A stretch of 64,000 nt of DNA. Origin: Emydura subglobosa (lineage: Eukaryota > Chordata > Testudines > Chelidae). This document shows positions 12,928 to 23,901 of this stretch, piece by piece. A model generated the notes under the pieces. That model did no database searches and had not been told where the DNA came from. It saw nothing but the letters and a program-made list of their open reading frames with translations. The stretch spans positions 19,941,619 to 20,005,618 of the forward strand of contig ML679954.1 of assembly GCA_007922225.1 (NCBI GenBank), read 5' to 3'. The position numbers and the translations under genes were made by a program. How positions within the stretch are numbered: the stretch's first letter is position 1; the number at the start of each line of letters is the position of its first letter.

Positions 12928-13283
12928 AAGGTTCTCCGTGCAGAGATGTGCCCGCTGCCACCTTGGGATCTCAGCCTCTGAAATGGTCATGAGAGCCAGG
13001 GAGTCGGTTTATCACCTGAGCTGCTTCACCTGCACCACCTGCAACAAGACTCTGACCACGGGCGATCACTTCGGCATGAAGGACAACCTGGTTTACTGCA
13101 GGGCCCATTTCGAGACCCTTTTGCAAGGGGAATACCCCGCTCAGCTGAGCTACACTGAGCTGGCTGCCAAGAGCGGGGGGCTGGCACTGCCTTACTTCAA
13201 TGGCACTGGCACGGTCCAGAAAGGGAGGCCCAGGAAGAGAAAAAGCCCAGCTCTAGGAGTGGACATCGTCAGTTACAACTCAG
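12928..13283 (+). CDS. LHX9 coding exon 3, LIM domain 2 and linker
   Basis: 356 nt; one base completes Arg126, then residues 127-244 and the first base of Gly245. It starts RFSVQRCARCHLGIS and holds LIM2 (about C133-C187) with the expected ligands CARC, HLSCFTCTTC and YCRAH. The linker follows: TELAAKSGGLALPYFNGTGT and the basic patch KGRPRKRKSP, a probable nuclear localisation signal. The linker ends VDIVSYNSG. Donor G|GTGGGAAC at 13284. Differences from human, such as S for N in VDIVSYNSG, are single conservative substitutions. The downstream open frame to 13492 is intronic and ends in unrelated sequence. Confidence 0.96.
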
Positions 13284-14139
13284 GTGGGAACGGTGCCCTG
13301 AACCTTTCACTGCGCAGGAAGGAGCCTTCTCAGACTCCCCCTCCCCGCCCCGCTCCAGCTGGGCAATGCTCCTTAGCTCAGCCAGGCCACATCTTGCTTA
13401 ACCCCTGGAAAATCAGACACAGCCTCAGAGGGTTTCCTGCATGTGCAGGAAAGCTAACAGCAGCTCTCCTAAAAAGCTGTCTTCCTCTATGAATGTCAAA
13501 CACCCAGAGGTAGTCACTTCCCAGCGCCCCCGCCATCCCCAAACCCAGCCCCATGTCTCTAAAGGAATGCGGGAGGTGCTATTGTTTTGATTGTGTGCAA
13601 ATCAAACCCTCCACCACTTGGACCCCAATTTAGGCTCACCTAAACTGATCAACAGAAAACAAATCTGGAGGAAATAAGTCTGATTTCCGTAGGGCCACGT
13701 GTGTGCATGTAAATCCGGAGATTCTCCGTTACTGTAACTCATTCTTCAGGCTGAATATTTTCCTATTTTGCTGGCACATTTTTTTTACCCTCTTCTCCGC
13801 TCCCTACAGCGGCAACATTTTAAAAAAATCTAGATGAGCAAGCGGCATGTCTGCTCCGGTACCAATGAAGGGAACAGACAACAGCCCCGCTAGAACAGAG
13901 CCCCTGCTTTCTTATTTGAAACGATTTTACCTGTAGTACCTTTTGTCAGCGAAATCTTAAAACTAGTTCTGCACCAGAAAGCGCCCAGTTAAATAGTTTC
14001 GGGCGATTCAAACGGGATTTCACTAACCCGGAGACAAAAGAATTAACTGCGAAGCCGAATTTAAAAATGACCGATCCCAAACGCAGGTTTTTAGGGAGTC
14101 TCAATTTGTTCATTGAAGTGCAGCGTGGGGCGGAAAGAG

Positions 14140-14141
<2 letters not shown>

Positions 14142-14170
<29 letters not shown>
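14142..14170 (+). repeat. (GT)n microsatellite
   Basis: About 14 uninterrupted GT units in intron 3. Confidence 0.95.
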
Positions 14171-14172
<2 letters not shown>

Positions 14173-16664
14173 GGGGGCAGTGGTGTTATAGGAGAGCAGC
14201 TTTGTGTTTGCCTATGTGGACAGGAAGACTTTAAACTCCCAGTTAAGATGGGAAACGGAATGCTGGGCTGTGATCTGCAGTGGGACTGGGAAAGGCTATT
14301 GATGGCGGGCCCAGGTCCCGAAATGGGGGGCGAGGGGGTGCCCTCATCCCACGGCCAGCGGAGTCACAACGTGGTTCAATTAAGCGAAGAGCCATGAACT
14401 GTTCACCTCGCAGGAAAGGGAAGCTGTCTGTCCCTTTGAGTTGGGAGAAAACTAGTGCGCTCCAACAAACGCACAAACTCCGGCCTGGAATTCCGCCCCG
14501 GACCTCAACCCATCCATTGCCACTGAGACGCGGAGGTCTCCTCCCCCCCCCCCGGACCAACTCCGGGCACTTCTTCTGTGGGGTGCTGCTCTTGAAGAGA
14601 GGGGCTTTTAGCGTGGAACTGCTTAGCTGGGCGAGGCTATTTCATGTCCTCTGATGCGTGGCCCTCGGAGCCAGGGCAATCGGTGCATTCATTGTTCCGT
14701 GTTAATTGAAGATGACATTGGAATCCCTGGCCGCTGAGCAGTTTCTAATCAATTCCCGAAAGCGGTGACGGAAGGGGAACCTGTAGCCCAGTGCAGTCCC
14801 GTCACTTGTAACGGTGGATTGCCAGCCCGGGGCTCCCTTTTGGTTCCATGTTATTCCTTATTCGCATACGAGCATCCCAGCTGCCGCAGGCCCCGAGAAG
14901 CAATGAGCTGAATTTTAGAAGCGATACGTTGTTATAGTTAGGATCAGAAGCGTGGTGAAAGGCGAAAATAAATAGGCTACAGCGAAAACCCTTTGAGCGC
15001 TGGTGTGGGGCGCAGTGAAACATATTTTTAAAGGGAAATGGGCGTTTTTTTTCTCTCTCTCTCCCTACCTCGTCCCCCAGGTAGAAGGCACTGGTAGCGG
15101 GGCCACTCTCTGTAAAGGAGATTAAAAAACACCAGTTAGGAGGCAAAATGTAGTTCACCCAAATGGGAACGCAATCTTTACGCCTGGGAAACCTCCCAGG
15201 AAAGCGAAGCCGCTTCTGACCGGCTTCTTTGGACTCAGTCTAGGTCAGTGATTTGCTAAAGCTACAAAAAAAAATTTTTTTTTTGTGTAGGGAAAAAAGA
15301 CTGAAAACCCAGGATTGGCACATGGTCTTCAGAAAGTACATTTTGCAACTAAACTTAAGGTCCAGTGCTTGTAATTCCAACCCGTTGACCAATTTTGCTT
15401 TAACACCAAAGAAAGCAACAGAATCTCTCATGGTTATAAAACGACACGAAATAATTGTTCTTCGGGGGAAAAAACCTTCTGCACTAGGCAGTCAGATTTT
15501 TTTCAAATTTTTTTTTCGTTCGCTTTTGGATTCAGGTTTGAGAACTATTCTTTTATGTAACTGTTTCCAAAGGGTAAATGCACAGCATTCAAAAACTGAA
15601 CTTGGAGCAATGGGGAAAGTAGGACACTTACACAGATCTGGTGTTTAAACATGTACCCTTTCCCAAAGCAGGGAAGAGTCTAAAAGGCAGCATTCAAGGG
15701 TACCTTTCTCTCAGATACTAGCCACAACACGTGCTGGCCTTTTGCATAAGTAACTACTGGTTTAGCTGGAAATCTGGGCTCTGATTCTCTAATCCACCAG
15801 AACGGGATAGACAGGATGAAGTGAAAGTCTTTTTGTCAGGCATGGTGGATTTTGTTTTAAAAGACCTCAGTAAATATCATTTACAATTGTATTTGGCAGG
15901 GCAGCAAAAGGCTTTTTTCCCCCTTTGGTGGTGCTGAATATCATTCAGTTCTGTACGAAAGAGACTCAGTAAGTTTTTCCATCTCTAAAATATTGCAATT
16001 CCAAGCCTATCTCTACTTTTCAAATTCCAACATGTTCGAATTGCTAAATGAATGTGGCAGTGACCCCTAGTGGTATCTGGAGGCAGGAGTATTTGTAAGA
16101 TGACTGAAAACTCCTTAAAGAACTATGTTTATGAGAAGCCCGATCATTGCTAAAGCCTAAAAGATATTTGACTTTAGACCTGTTTAACTGCAGTTTTACA
16201 CCCTGATGGGTTCCTGAACCTGGACTCTAGTGCTCAGTGATTGTTTTGTTTCTTAGCTGTAATTCACTATGAAAACATCTCCAACTTTAGAAATAGACAT
16301 TAGGAGAACATAACTTAGACGTTTTCATAATGTATTTGTGTTAAAATATAGAAAAAGTTTCGAAGACTGCACTCTGCAGTTAGCCAGAGGAATCCATTTG
16401 TTGTTTGAAAAGTTAGACTGTAATGGAAGATGGAAGAGAATTGGAAGTGGGGCACAAACTAACCTTTCCGATAAAATAAGATGCTTTCTTAACCAAAACA
16501 TAAATATCATCCTATTCCTATGGAAATGTGTAGGTCATTATGGAAGCAACCCCAACTTAAAAAAAAGAAAAAGAAATGTGTTGCTAGCCCTGATTCAGCA
16601 TACAATTTGACCATACAAGGAGAAAAAAGTTTATTCTCAAACAAAATTATATGAATCTTGCTTA

Positions 16665-16667
<3 letters not shown>

Positions 16668-16699
<32 letters not shown>
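16668..16699 (+). repeat. (TG)n microsatellite
   Basis: About 16 TG units, followed by TATGTATG, in intron 3. Confidence 0.95.
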
Positions 16700-16702
<3 letters not shown>

Positions 16703-16717
16703 ATGAGGAAGGATGGT

Positions 16718-16945
16718 ATTGTGCTAGGCACTGGAGTAGGATCTAGGAGAAGTGGGTTATATTCTTGGCTCTGACACAGTCTTCTTTTGTGGCCTAGGAC
16801 AAATCACTTAATCTCTTTGTTTCTCTGTTCCTCAAATGTAAATGGGAACCTAACAATACTATAGAGGGTTAGGAAGCTAAGGCCATTAATATTTGTGAGG
16901 GACTCAGATATTACAGTGATGAGTGCCACATAAAAGCCCTAGAAA
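16718..16945 (+). repeat. MIR-type tRNA-derived SINE
   Basis: Follows the MIR order: 'gtgggttatattcttggctctg', then 'ggcctaggacaaatcacttaatctct', then 'aatgtaaatgggaacctaac', then a 3' part ending near 'agtgccacataaaagcc'. It is diverged and inert. Confidence 0.75.
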
Positions 16946-17369
16946 TACGTTTACTTGATCCACATTAGCTATTATATGTTAGAAATAATTTCTATTTTGA
17001 GAGCAATTGTGTTGAACAATTGTCCCAGAGATATAGAAAGGTCATCAAAACTGAAAAGTATAAGTTATCTCAAAATCAAGGTAATTTTTCTTTCTCTATG
17101 GCAATATTTTGCACAGCTGTTGCTCAAGAACTCACTTTCTTACGGTATGTAAATGTAATAACTATGCAAACTGTATTTGGCAAGATCTTGGCAATGGAAA
17201 GTGTATTGTACTGGTCATTAAAAAATAGATGGTGCAAAGAAACATGCAGTAATGTATTGCTGGAATTTGATCTATAGCCTAGTTTTCCTGGCAATAATGT
17301 AGTATTTTAAGCCACCCAATGCTGTTTCAGCCATCTAGAGAACAGACTGGTGTAATTATTATATAAACT

Positions 17370-17438
17370 GGGATTTTCAAAGGCACCTGAGGTAGTTATG
17401 AGCCCATCTCCCATTGACTTAGGCCCCTTTGAAAAGCC
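17370..17438. repeat. Palindromic MITE-like module
   Basis: Left arm GGGATTTTCAAAGGCACCT and right arm ending GGCCCCTTTGAAAAGCC are inverted copies with a few mismatches. 'cccattgactta' lies between them. It is one member of a family of short dispersed palindromes in this window. Confidence 0.6.
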
Positions 17439-17581
17439 AAGCCATAATAAATAACTGCTCAGAAACCATGGTGATGAATGTGCTATAAGAGCATAGACAG
17501 ACAAATAAATTGGCATGGGTGCTGCATAACTTGAATGCTTTAGTAAAAAATGGCTTACAGTTGGCTAAAATAACTTCTTAG

Positions 17582-17660
17582 GGCTAGATTCTGATACTCT
17601 TGTTCATCTTGAGTAATACTTAACTGCTCAAATAGTCCCATTGAAGGCAGTAAGACAACC
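17582..17660. repeat. Dispersed short repeat, 'gattctgat...cccattgaag' type
   Basis: Starts GGGCTAGATTCTGAT and includes 'agtcccattgaaggcagtaa', a phrase shared with several other places in the window. Probably a short inactive MITE or SINE piece. Confidence 0.45.
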
Positions 17661-19033
17661 TATGTAATAAAGTGTTGAGTAAATGTGTAATAAAGCATGA
17701 GTAAAAATATTGGAAACGTGGTTCTAAGTTACTTCCAAGGTAATTTCGACTTCCAGATGGTTTCAGAGCTACTGGTTTATTATATTTGAAAGTACAGATA
17801 TGATTGTAATTGCAGCTAGAATCTCTTCCATCCTGAATGAGCATTCACCTGATCATTTGTCTATGTGTTGTCCAGTTAGCATATGTTACCGTTGACTTGT
17901 CTCTTAATTCATTAGGGAGCAAAGCTCTGAGAAGGCTTGAGCATTTTATTTTTCGGGCAGTTGAAAGTAGTTTTACCTCTGTTTTTAGCACTGCAAGTCT
18001 CAGAGTTGATTGATGCAACGCAAAGCACTTAGAGTGTGCTTTTTATATTTTTGTGGGGACTGGGAGTTGGCTAAGATTAGTAAATAAATCCAACTGTAGG
18101 GAAGTAGACCAAAATAAATTCAAATGAAGAATTAATGAAGCCTAGGCTAATTTACATGGTACATTCTTAACCGTTTTTAAATTAGACGTTTTAAAAATTC
18201 ATGTTCTTTGTTATGTGACAATCAGGTTTGTCATCTGCATGATTGAGCTGGCTTTGTAAAATATAATCCTGAAAGTAATGAGATTATTTTTCAGGCCAAA
18301 AAGTAAAATAATGATGACTTTGTTACTTTTCTTGGTATTTGTGTCATTCCTGTCCCAAGCCTAGGCAGTGACACCATGGTACCCAATGCTACCACAGGCC
18401 TGGTATGAAACTCACACCAGTGGGGCAGTAATCTGTAATATATTTATCATTCAAAATCACTTTAGCAGCCTTACACATCATCAAATCACAGCAGATCTTT
18501 AGCTCTGTGGTTGGTCATTCATCATAATGGTCTATATAGGTGCCAATCTAACTATGGTACCAACTCCAGTTGCAGGCATCAACCCCAATACTTTTAATAT
18601 AAAATTCTAGGGAGAGTCTAAATGCATTTATTTTGAGTTTTATCAACAAACTGGTCAGTCAAAAGAAGCCTTCCCACCTCATGCCTCTTTTTTGGCTGCT
18701 GCTGATATGGGAGGATTCAAAATGTTGGTTTGATCTCTCAAGCTAGGGCATGTTAAATAAGTGAGATTTTAAATGACTGTTTGAAAACACAACAAGACCC
18801 TTCATCACCAGCGGAACCTGAAAATTAATGCCAATGGAGTGTAACTTGGCAGGTCTGCCCTCAAAATTCTGGTTCTTTAGCAGGTGTGAGGAAAATAATA
18901 AATGTTGAGAACAGGGAAAGGCCATCCTCCTGACTTTTATTTGTGATTCTGGAAACTTGCCTTATTTTTATTTACTGCAGTGTGATGCATGATCACCACC
19001 AACTCCTTGTTGTGTCATGTTGTTTATGATCAG

Positions 19034-19236
19034 GTTGTAATGAGAATGAGGCAGATCACCTGGACAGAGACCAGCAGCCTTATCCCCCCTCCCAGAAGAC
19101 TAAGCGCATGCGCACCTCCTTCAAACACCACCAGCTCCGCACCATGAAGTCCTACTTTGCTATCAATCACAACCCAGATGCCAAGGACCTCAAGCAGCTT
19201 GCCCAGAAAACGGGTCTGACCAAGAGAGTTCTGCAG
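19034..19236 (+). CDS. LHX9 coding exon 4, homeodomain part 1
   Basis: 203 nt, completing Gly245 and encoding residues 246-312. It reads CNENEADHLDRDQQPYPPSQ and then the homeodomain from about residue 267: KRMRTSFKHHQLRTMKSYFA, NHNPDAKDLKQLAQKTGL, TKRVLQ. The exon ends after homeodomain position 46 (Q312), inside helix 3. The DNA-contacting WFQN core must therefore come from the next exon, and the choice of last exon decides whether the protein can bind DNA. Acceptor ATGATCAG at 19026-19033; donor CAG|GTAAGATG at 19237, close to consensus. The exon ends on a codon boundary, so both terminal exons join in frame. Confidence 0.96.
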
Positions 19237-20479
19237 GTAAGATGCCACCATCACAGGCTTGACAAAACTCCCTCCCCCCGCCAATACAATAGTATTTCCC
19301 TTATTTAGAGTGTTATATGTATATCTCTTCTTCTTAGAGTAACATTGCTGTGTCCCTCGGGGGGGGGGTGCAGAGAACTTAAGGGGTAACAAACTATATG
19401 GCAGGAGTGCCCAGTGTATAGCCCACCATCCAAATGAATTCTAAAATGTGCTTTGTGATCACCCTCATCCTTGATATCAGGGATCAGTCTCTAGAATCTA
19501 CAAGCCCCAGCAAGGGAAGCAATGCATCCTGGGACTTGTAGTCTCTATGAGGTGACCTTTATATTAAGGGCAAAGGTAGATGCAATCTGCTCCATTTTAC
19601 ATGAATTAGGTGCAACCTTTGGGCTGCCTTTAAGTTGTCATTGTGGCCTTTGGTTGGGCAAAGTCTGGGTTTCCCTGGGATATGGCAAGCAAGCTTTGGC
19701 TGATATGATCCTCCAGGGCCAGATTGCTCCGTTTTTCCATGTCTATCACTAAGGGCTTCCATTGTAAAGTCTACAGTTAGTCACTCCCCTACCTAAGACA
19801 CTTCAATGTATCAGTTTAAAATAAAAAATTGTAAATCCCCACATATTGTGTGCTAGCTCAGTGAAGTTAAAGTGAGGTATGTAGTGCTGTGTGCAGTGTG
19901 CAAAGGGAGAGCAGTGACTGAGTCCAAAGGAGAATCTGTTAGCATTAACTGCTTGTCTGTGTTACATGTCACCTAAAACATTTAAAATGAACCCAAAGTT
20001 TTATAGGGCAGAGGTGATTTAGGCAACCTATATTAATAACCAGTGCAATAGGGGATGGTGTCATTTCTTTTTCTTAAGTCTTCAGTCTTTAAAAATGGTC
20101 ACAAAAATTTACCAGCCCAAAAATCTTTACCTCACCCACCCTTTCCCATGATAACGGAGGTGATGGAATAACACCCACTCCACCCCCAAGGATACGTTAC
20201 TTGCCCATCAGAAAAGTTACTCTCCTTGGATGAGTGGGTGAGTAGGATTCTGCAAGTCTGCTATAAGGTATCCTCATCATGTGCTTCAGTGTTCCATTAA
20301 TCAGCAGCCACAGTGCTGGGCCTAATGTGACGGAAATGATATAAACTAGTAGCAAAAAAAAGATGTTGAGTTACTTAGCTGATTTGCAAAACAAAAACAA
20401 ACATAAAAAAATACATGAAAGCAAAAACAAAAACAAAAAGCAAACATCGGTAAAGAAATCAATTGGGATTGGTTTGCAG
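19237..20479 (+). other. LHX9 intron 4
   Basis: 1243 bp with donor GTAAGATG. It holds an inverted pair of CTACAAG-CCCAG motifs (19498-19541). Its last 130 bases are A-rich, with repeated CAAAAA units around 20386-20440, so the acceptor at 20478-20479 has a poor pyrimidine tract (GATTGGTTTGCAG). Confidence 0.85.
19498..19541. promoter_or_regulatory. Inverted pair of ZNF143/STAF-like motifs
   Basis: Arms CTACAAGCCCCAG (19498-19510) and CTGGGACTTGTAG (19529-19541) are inverted, 12 of 13 bases alike, with an 18-bp spacer. Read on the - strand, the second arm with its flank gives ACTACAAGTCCCAGGATGC. This matches the known ACTACAAnTCCCAGnATGC site of ZNF143. It could equally be an end of an old MITE that carries such sites. 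Confidence 0.45.
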
Positions 20480-20737
20480 GTTTGGTTCCAAAACGCAAGA
20501 GCCAAATTCAGAAGGAACCTTTTGCGGCAGGAGAATGGGGGTGTCGATAAAGCTGATGGCACGTCACTTCCGGCACCGCCCTCAGCAGACAGCGGCGCTC
20601 TCACTCCACCCGGCACTGCGACCACTTTAACAGACCTGACCAATCCCACTATCACTGTAGTGACATCAGTGACCTCTAACTTGGACAGCCACGAATCCGG
20701 GAGCCCCTCACAAACTACCTTAACGAACCTTTTCTAA
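20480..20737 (+). CDS. LHX9 canonical last coding exon, homeodomain part 2
   Basis: 258 nt including the TAA stop at 20735-20737. Residues 313-397 begin VWFQNARAKFRRNLLRQE, the second half of homeodomain helix 3 with the invariant W, F, N and R residues that read DNA (homeodomain positions 48, 49, 51 and 53). A Ser/Thr/Pro-rich tail follows (ADGTSLPAPPSADSGALTPP, then TTLTDLTNPTITVVTSVTS) and the end SPSQTTLTNLF. The total of 397 residues equals the human protein length I know. The acceptor is TTTGCAG, but the 60 bases before it are purine/A-rich. The frame that runs in from 20363 is intronic; the true exon start is fixed by VLQ|VWFQ. Confidence 0.96.
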   Translation, partial: VWFQNARAKFRRNLLRQENGGVDKADGTSLPAPPSADSGALTPPGTATTLTDLTNPTITVVTSVTSNLDSHESGSPSQTTLTNLF

Positions 20738-20813
20738 CATTTGAGTTTTTTTTTTATTCTTATTCTTCTTTATTATTATTTACAAGACTCTTCTTCTTTT
20801 TTTTTTTTTTTTA

Positions 20814-20819
20814 AATAAA
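20814..20819 (+). terminator. Candidate poly(A) signal AATAAA (proximal)
   Basis: Lies 77 nt after the stop codon, just after a T run. No strong GT-rich element follows, so proximal use is uncertain. Confidence 0.35.
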
Positions 20820-21419
20820 CCCACAAAATATTTGGGAAAACAAACAGCTTGGTGTGTAGCATCTGCAGCCACTTGGCAAATGAGTTTGCAGTAATATGTC
20901 TCCATTATAAATGAACATATTTTGTCTATAAACTGTATTTGGATTCTTTTTAATTCATCAGACAATTGAAGGAAAGGTTATGAATCATTCTAATAAGTGC
21001 CTCTTAAAATTGTATGTTACTTATTTCCAGAATCTTGGGGGGATGGAGGGGAGAAGAAAATTATGTTCCCATCTGATAATCAGAAAAAGCCTCTGACAGT
21101 TCATTTAAAGCCAATAATTTGCTGCTCCAGGACTGTATGTGCATTTATGGAATTTCAGAGTCCTAATTCTAACTTTATTTTTATAATACACGTTTATGTT
21201 TCGTACTATGTATTTTTAACACCTACAAAACAAATCAAATTAGGAATTGGAATAGACAGAGGCATTCCATGTGTCAATGCTTCTTCTTTCTTTCTTTCTT
21301 TCTTTTTTTTGTTGTTGTTGTATAAATGTTAGTTATGAGCTTGACCCTATATTCACTGAGCACCCAAAATTCCCATGCAGGTCAATAATTCCAACCCTGC
21401 AAGCCATTCATGCATGTGG

Positions 21420-21910
21420 AATGTCCATTGACATCAGTGGAAGCAGGGCATGGATGGACGATTTGCAGGATTAGGCCAATGGGAGTGGTGTGTGGGTAAA
21501 GACTGCAAGATCAGGCCCTGGGTCTGTGAATTCTGCATTGTGCACACCCAATGGCCCTTGATCTTGCAAACACTTATGCTCCAGAGTAACTTTACTCATG
21601 TGAGGAAGTGCACTGAAGTATACACCAGAGGAACTACTCAAATGAAGAGTTCCACTGATTTCAATGTGTCATGTCATATGCATAAGGTTTCTCTGGTGCC
21701 TGACTATTTGCGGGATTGGGCCCCAAGGCTGAATAATTCAATATATGAGCTTTAGTATTTCATTTTTTCCTCTCTGTCAGAAATGCCATGGATTACAATT
21801 TTTCTAAAAAAATTAATGAAAACAATTCATTCTATATGGTCCTGATCCCACCCCATTAAAGCCAGTGGGAGATCTGCCATTAACTTCACTGAGCGTAGGA
21901 TGAAGTTCTA
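21420..21910. repeat. Cluster of short dispersed repeats in the 3' UTR region
   Basis: Three pieces carry the window-wide phrases: 'ccattgacatcagtggaag' (about 21423), 'gttccactgatttcaatgtg' (about 21650) and 'ccccattaaagccagtggga' (about 21850). 'aggattaggcc' and 'gggattgggcccc' mark ends. They resemble the palindromic MITE-like family. Confidence 0.45.
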
Positions 21911-23369
21911 AAAGCATACATGTGTATATTACTAAGGCAATTTTCGATGAATTACGCTTTTTTCAGGGAAGATGGAAATAAGCAAAATATAATTTATTAA
22001 GATGTTTAAGGAAACTGATTTTAGTACATTTTATTCATGATATTTTGAATTTATTTTAGAAGTTTCATGAGATTGTATCAGACACTTTGTTTAATACATG
22101 AACTTAAATCTTTAGTACATTAATATTTCTAATATATACTTTAGTTTTTTAACTTTTGTATAAAAGAAAAATGCATTAGAAGAATTCTTTTGAAATTTGG
22201 AATTGGCAGTGGATAGTTTTGAGGCAGATAAACTCAGAAGCCCTTGTGGATGCTGATCTGAATACATTTCCTAGTTTACAATAGCAATTTTTCTTTCTTT
22301 TTATTTTTTAATTTTTTTTTATTTTAATTAAGCTAAAAGTCTGAATGGTCTGGGCAGTGGTGAATGTTCATTTGTACCCCTTTATTGTCGTTAAAAACAG
22401 TTAGATTGTGGAAAGTCTCAGAAACAAAAACAAAAAAACCAGTCAAGATCTACATCTTGCTTTTAGTGGATTGTTAAGAATAACTTTGCACATAGACTCC
22501 ACTTTTTAGACCCCATCAAATCTCTCTTTTGGTGGTGAAAAAGTGGCTATTTAATATATTTTAAAGGTGTCCTTTTTGGCTGTATAAATGTGTGGTTACA
22601 TATTGACAGTTCACTGCCCACATTAAAGTGCATTATTGTAACTTTTGCTCAGGGTTTTTAGAAAATTAGCACAGAAAAGTAGCTTATTTTTTAAAAAAAG
22701 ATGATGGAAGAGATGTTAACACTGTAATAGAAGAAAGGTGTGTTTGCCATTATATATTTAGCAAGTATGGTTATCATCTTCTATGGAGCTTAAATTGTGA
22801 CTTTTCCTATTTCTATTACCTTATGGGCATTTACCACTAACCAGACCAAACAACCTTGGTAAGGCTGAGATCTTTATTAATACACTTTTACAGGTAAAAA
22901 TATTGATACTTATAAATTTTGTTCTTTGACAGAACAATATATGGTACTATAGATCTACTTTATTAAGTAGACTAATTATAACTCAGTTCTACTATGTGCC
23001 TTATGCTATAACTTGGGAGTAAGTTTGTGAGAAATCAGGATATATGTGTTGTTTGTTAAATTAACTGTTTTAAGCCCTTTTGACACCTCACTAGTTTTGT
23101 ACTGTTTTACCTCTTATTTCTGAAACTCTTTTTATGGTGTATCCTGTTAGAGGGGACAAACATGTCATAGAAAGCAGTTGTGCACTCTTTCAGATATAGT
23201 TGATAAATTCAATAATCTTATATATTGAGCTTCGTGTTTATAGTACAGTAAGTGGTCTAGCAAAATTGTCCATGTTTCTTTGTTTATTGATAAATGCATT
23301 GTATAGAAACTATTTCCCCTAAATATTTATGGACCAAACAATTGTGATATATCCTATTAAATTTGTGTG

Positions 23370-23375
23370 AATAAA
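23370..23375 (+). terminator. Candidate distal poly(A) signal AATAAA for full-length LHX9
   Basis: GTGAATAAATC followed by T-rich sequence (23376-23425), a plausible downstream element. It lies 470 bp upstream of the alternative last exon, so transcripts cleaved here cannot include that exon. Confidence 0.5.
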
Positions 23376-23844
23376 TCTTTTTGGATCCAAGGAGTTTTAT
23401 TTCCCATCTTTTTTTTTTAATTTAAAGTCTACTTGTATCAATGTGTCTCTCTGCATTTTCAGTATGTGTGAATGAATGTATGGTGTTAAACATGGGAACA
23501 CAAGCTTATAAATAGGATTTCTTTTTAGGTTTTCACTTTCTTCGTAGTAAATGTACTTACCATTGATGGCACAATATAGGGTTTAATTTTTTAAATCCTT
23601 TTTGTTTTTGTTTTTTTGCACATGAAAAGTAATGCCCCACTGATTTGATATTGCAACCTTATCTTAGGCTTTTAAAAATCAGATAACTAGCAGCTAAAGT
23701 AATTGCATGAAAAATATAACAAATAATTATGATGAAATGAATCAAGATTTAATGCTAGGTATATTGAACACAAACTAGAATTGCAGACCCCTAAAAGCCA
23801 GGTTGCTCTGTAGTTTAATAAATTGTCACTATGATTTCTTTCAG

Positions 23845-23901
23845 GGAGAACAAATCTTGGGGCATTACAGCCAAACATCCCGACGTTTGAAAATTCCCTA
23901 A
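23845..23901 (+). CDS. LHX9 alternative last coding exon (alpha-type tail)
   Basis: Acceptor TGATTTCTTTCAG at 23832-23844 is followed by 18 codons, GEQILGHYSQTSRRLKIP, and TAA at 23899-23901. Exon 4 ends on a codon boundary, so TKRVLQ joins directly to GEQILG. The resulting protein has 312 + 18 = 330 residues. From memory this is the tail of the known truncated human isoform (LHX9-alpha type). It removes W48, F49, N51 and R53 of the homeodomain, so the product keeps both LIM domains but should not bind DNA. It may compete for LDB cofactors. The exon is 3.1 kb downstream of the canonical last exon, which must be skipped. Perfect retention of the frame and splice site in a region without other coding signal supports function. 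Confidence 0.9.
   Translation, partial: GEQILGHYSQTSRRLKIP

Larger units (their letters stand above)
13284..19033 (+). other. LHX9 intron 3 (largest)
   Basis: 5750 bp between LIM2/linker and the homeodomain. It contains (GT)n runs at 14142-14170 and 16668-16699, a MIR-type SINE near 16718-16945 and a palindromic MITE-like module at 17370-17438. No embedded gene seen. The acceptor before exon 4 has only a modest pyrimidine tract. Confidence 0.8.
20738..23395 (+). other. Probable long 3' UTR of full-length LHX9
   Basis: AT-rich sequence after the stop with no recognised transposon from about 21.9 kb on. It includes long T runs, several ATTTA motifs and candidate AATAAA signals at 20814-20819 and 23370-23375. 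Around 21.4-21.9 kb it contains three short dispersed repeat pieces of the 'ccattgacatcagtgg' kind. A UTR reaching 23.4 kb would be about 2.65 kb long. Cleavage near 20.84 kb is also possible. Confidence 0.5.

Noticed and set aside
12755..13492. 245-codon ORF overlapping LHX9 exon 3
   Set aside because: Only 12928-13283 is exon. The ends of the frame are intronic, shown by the in-phase GT-AG junctions and loss of LHX9 similarity.
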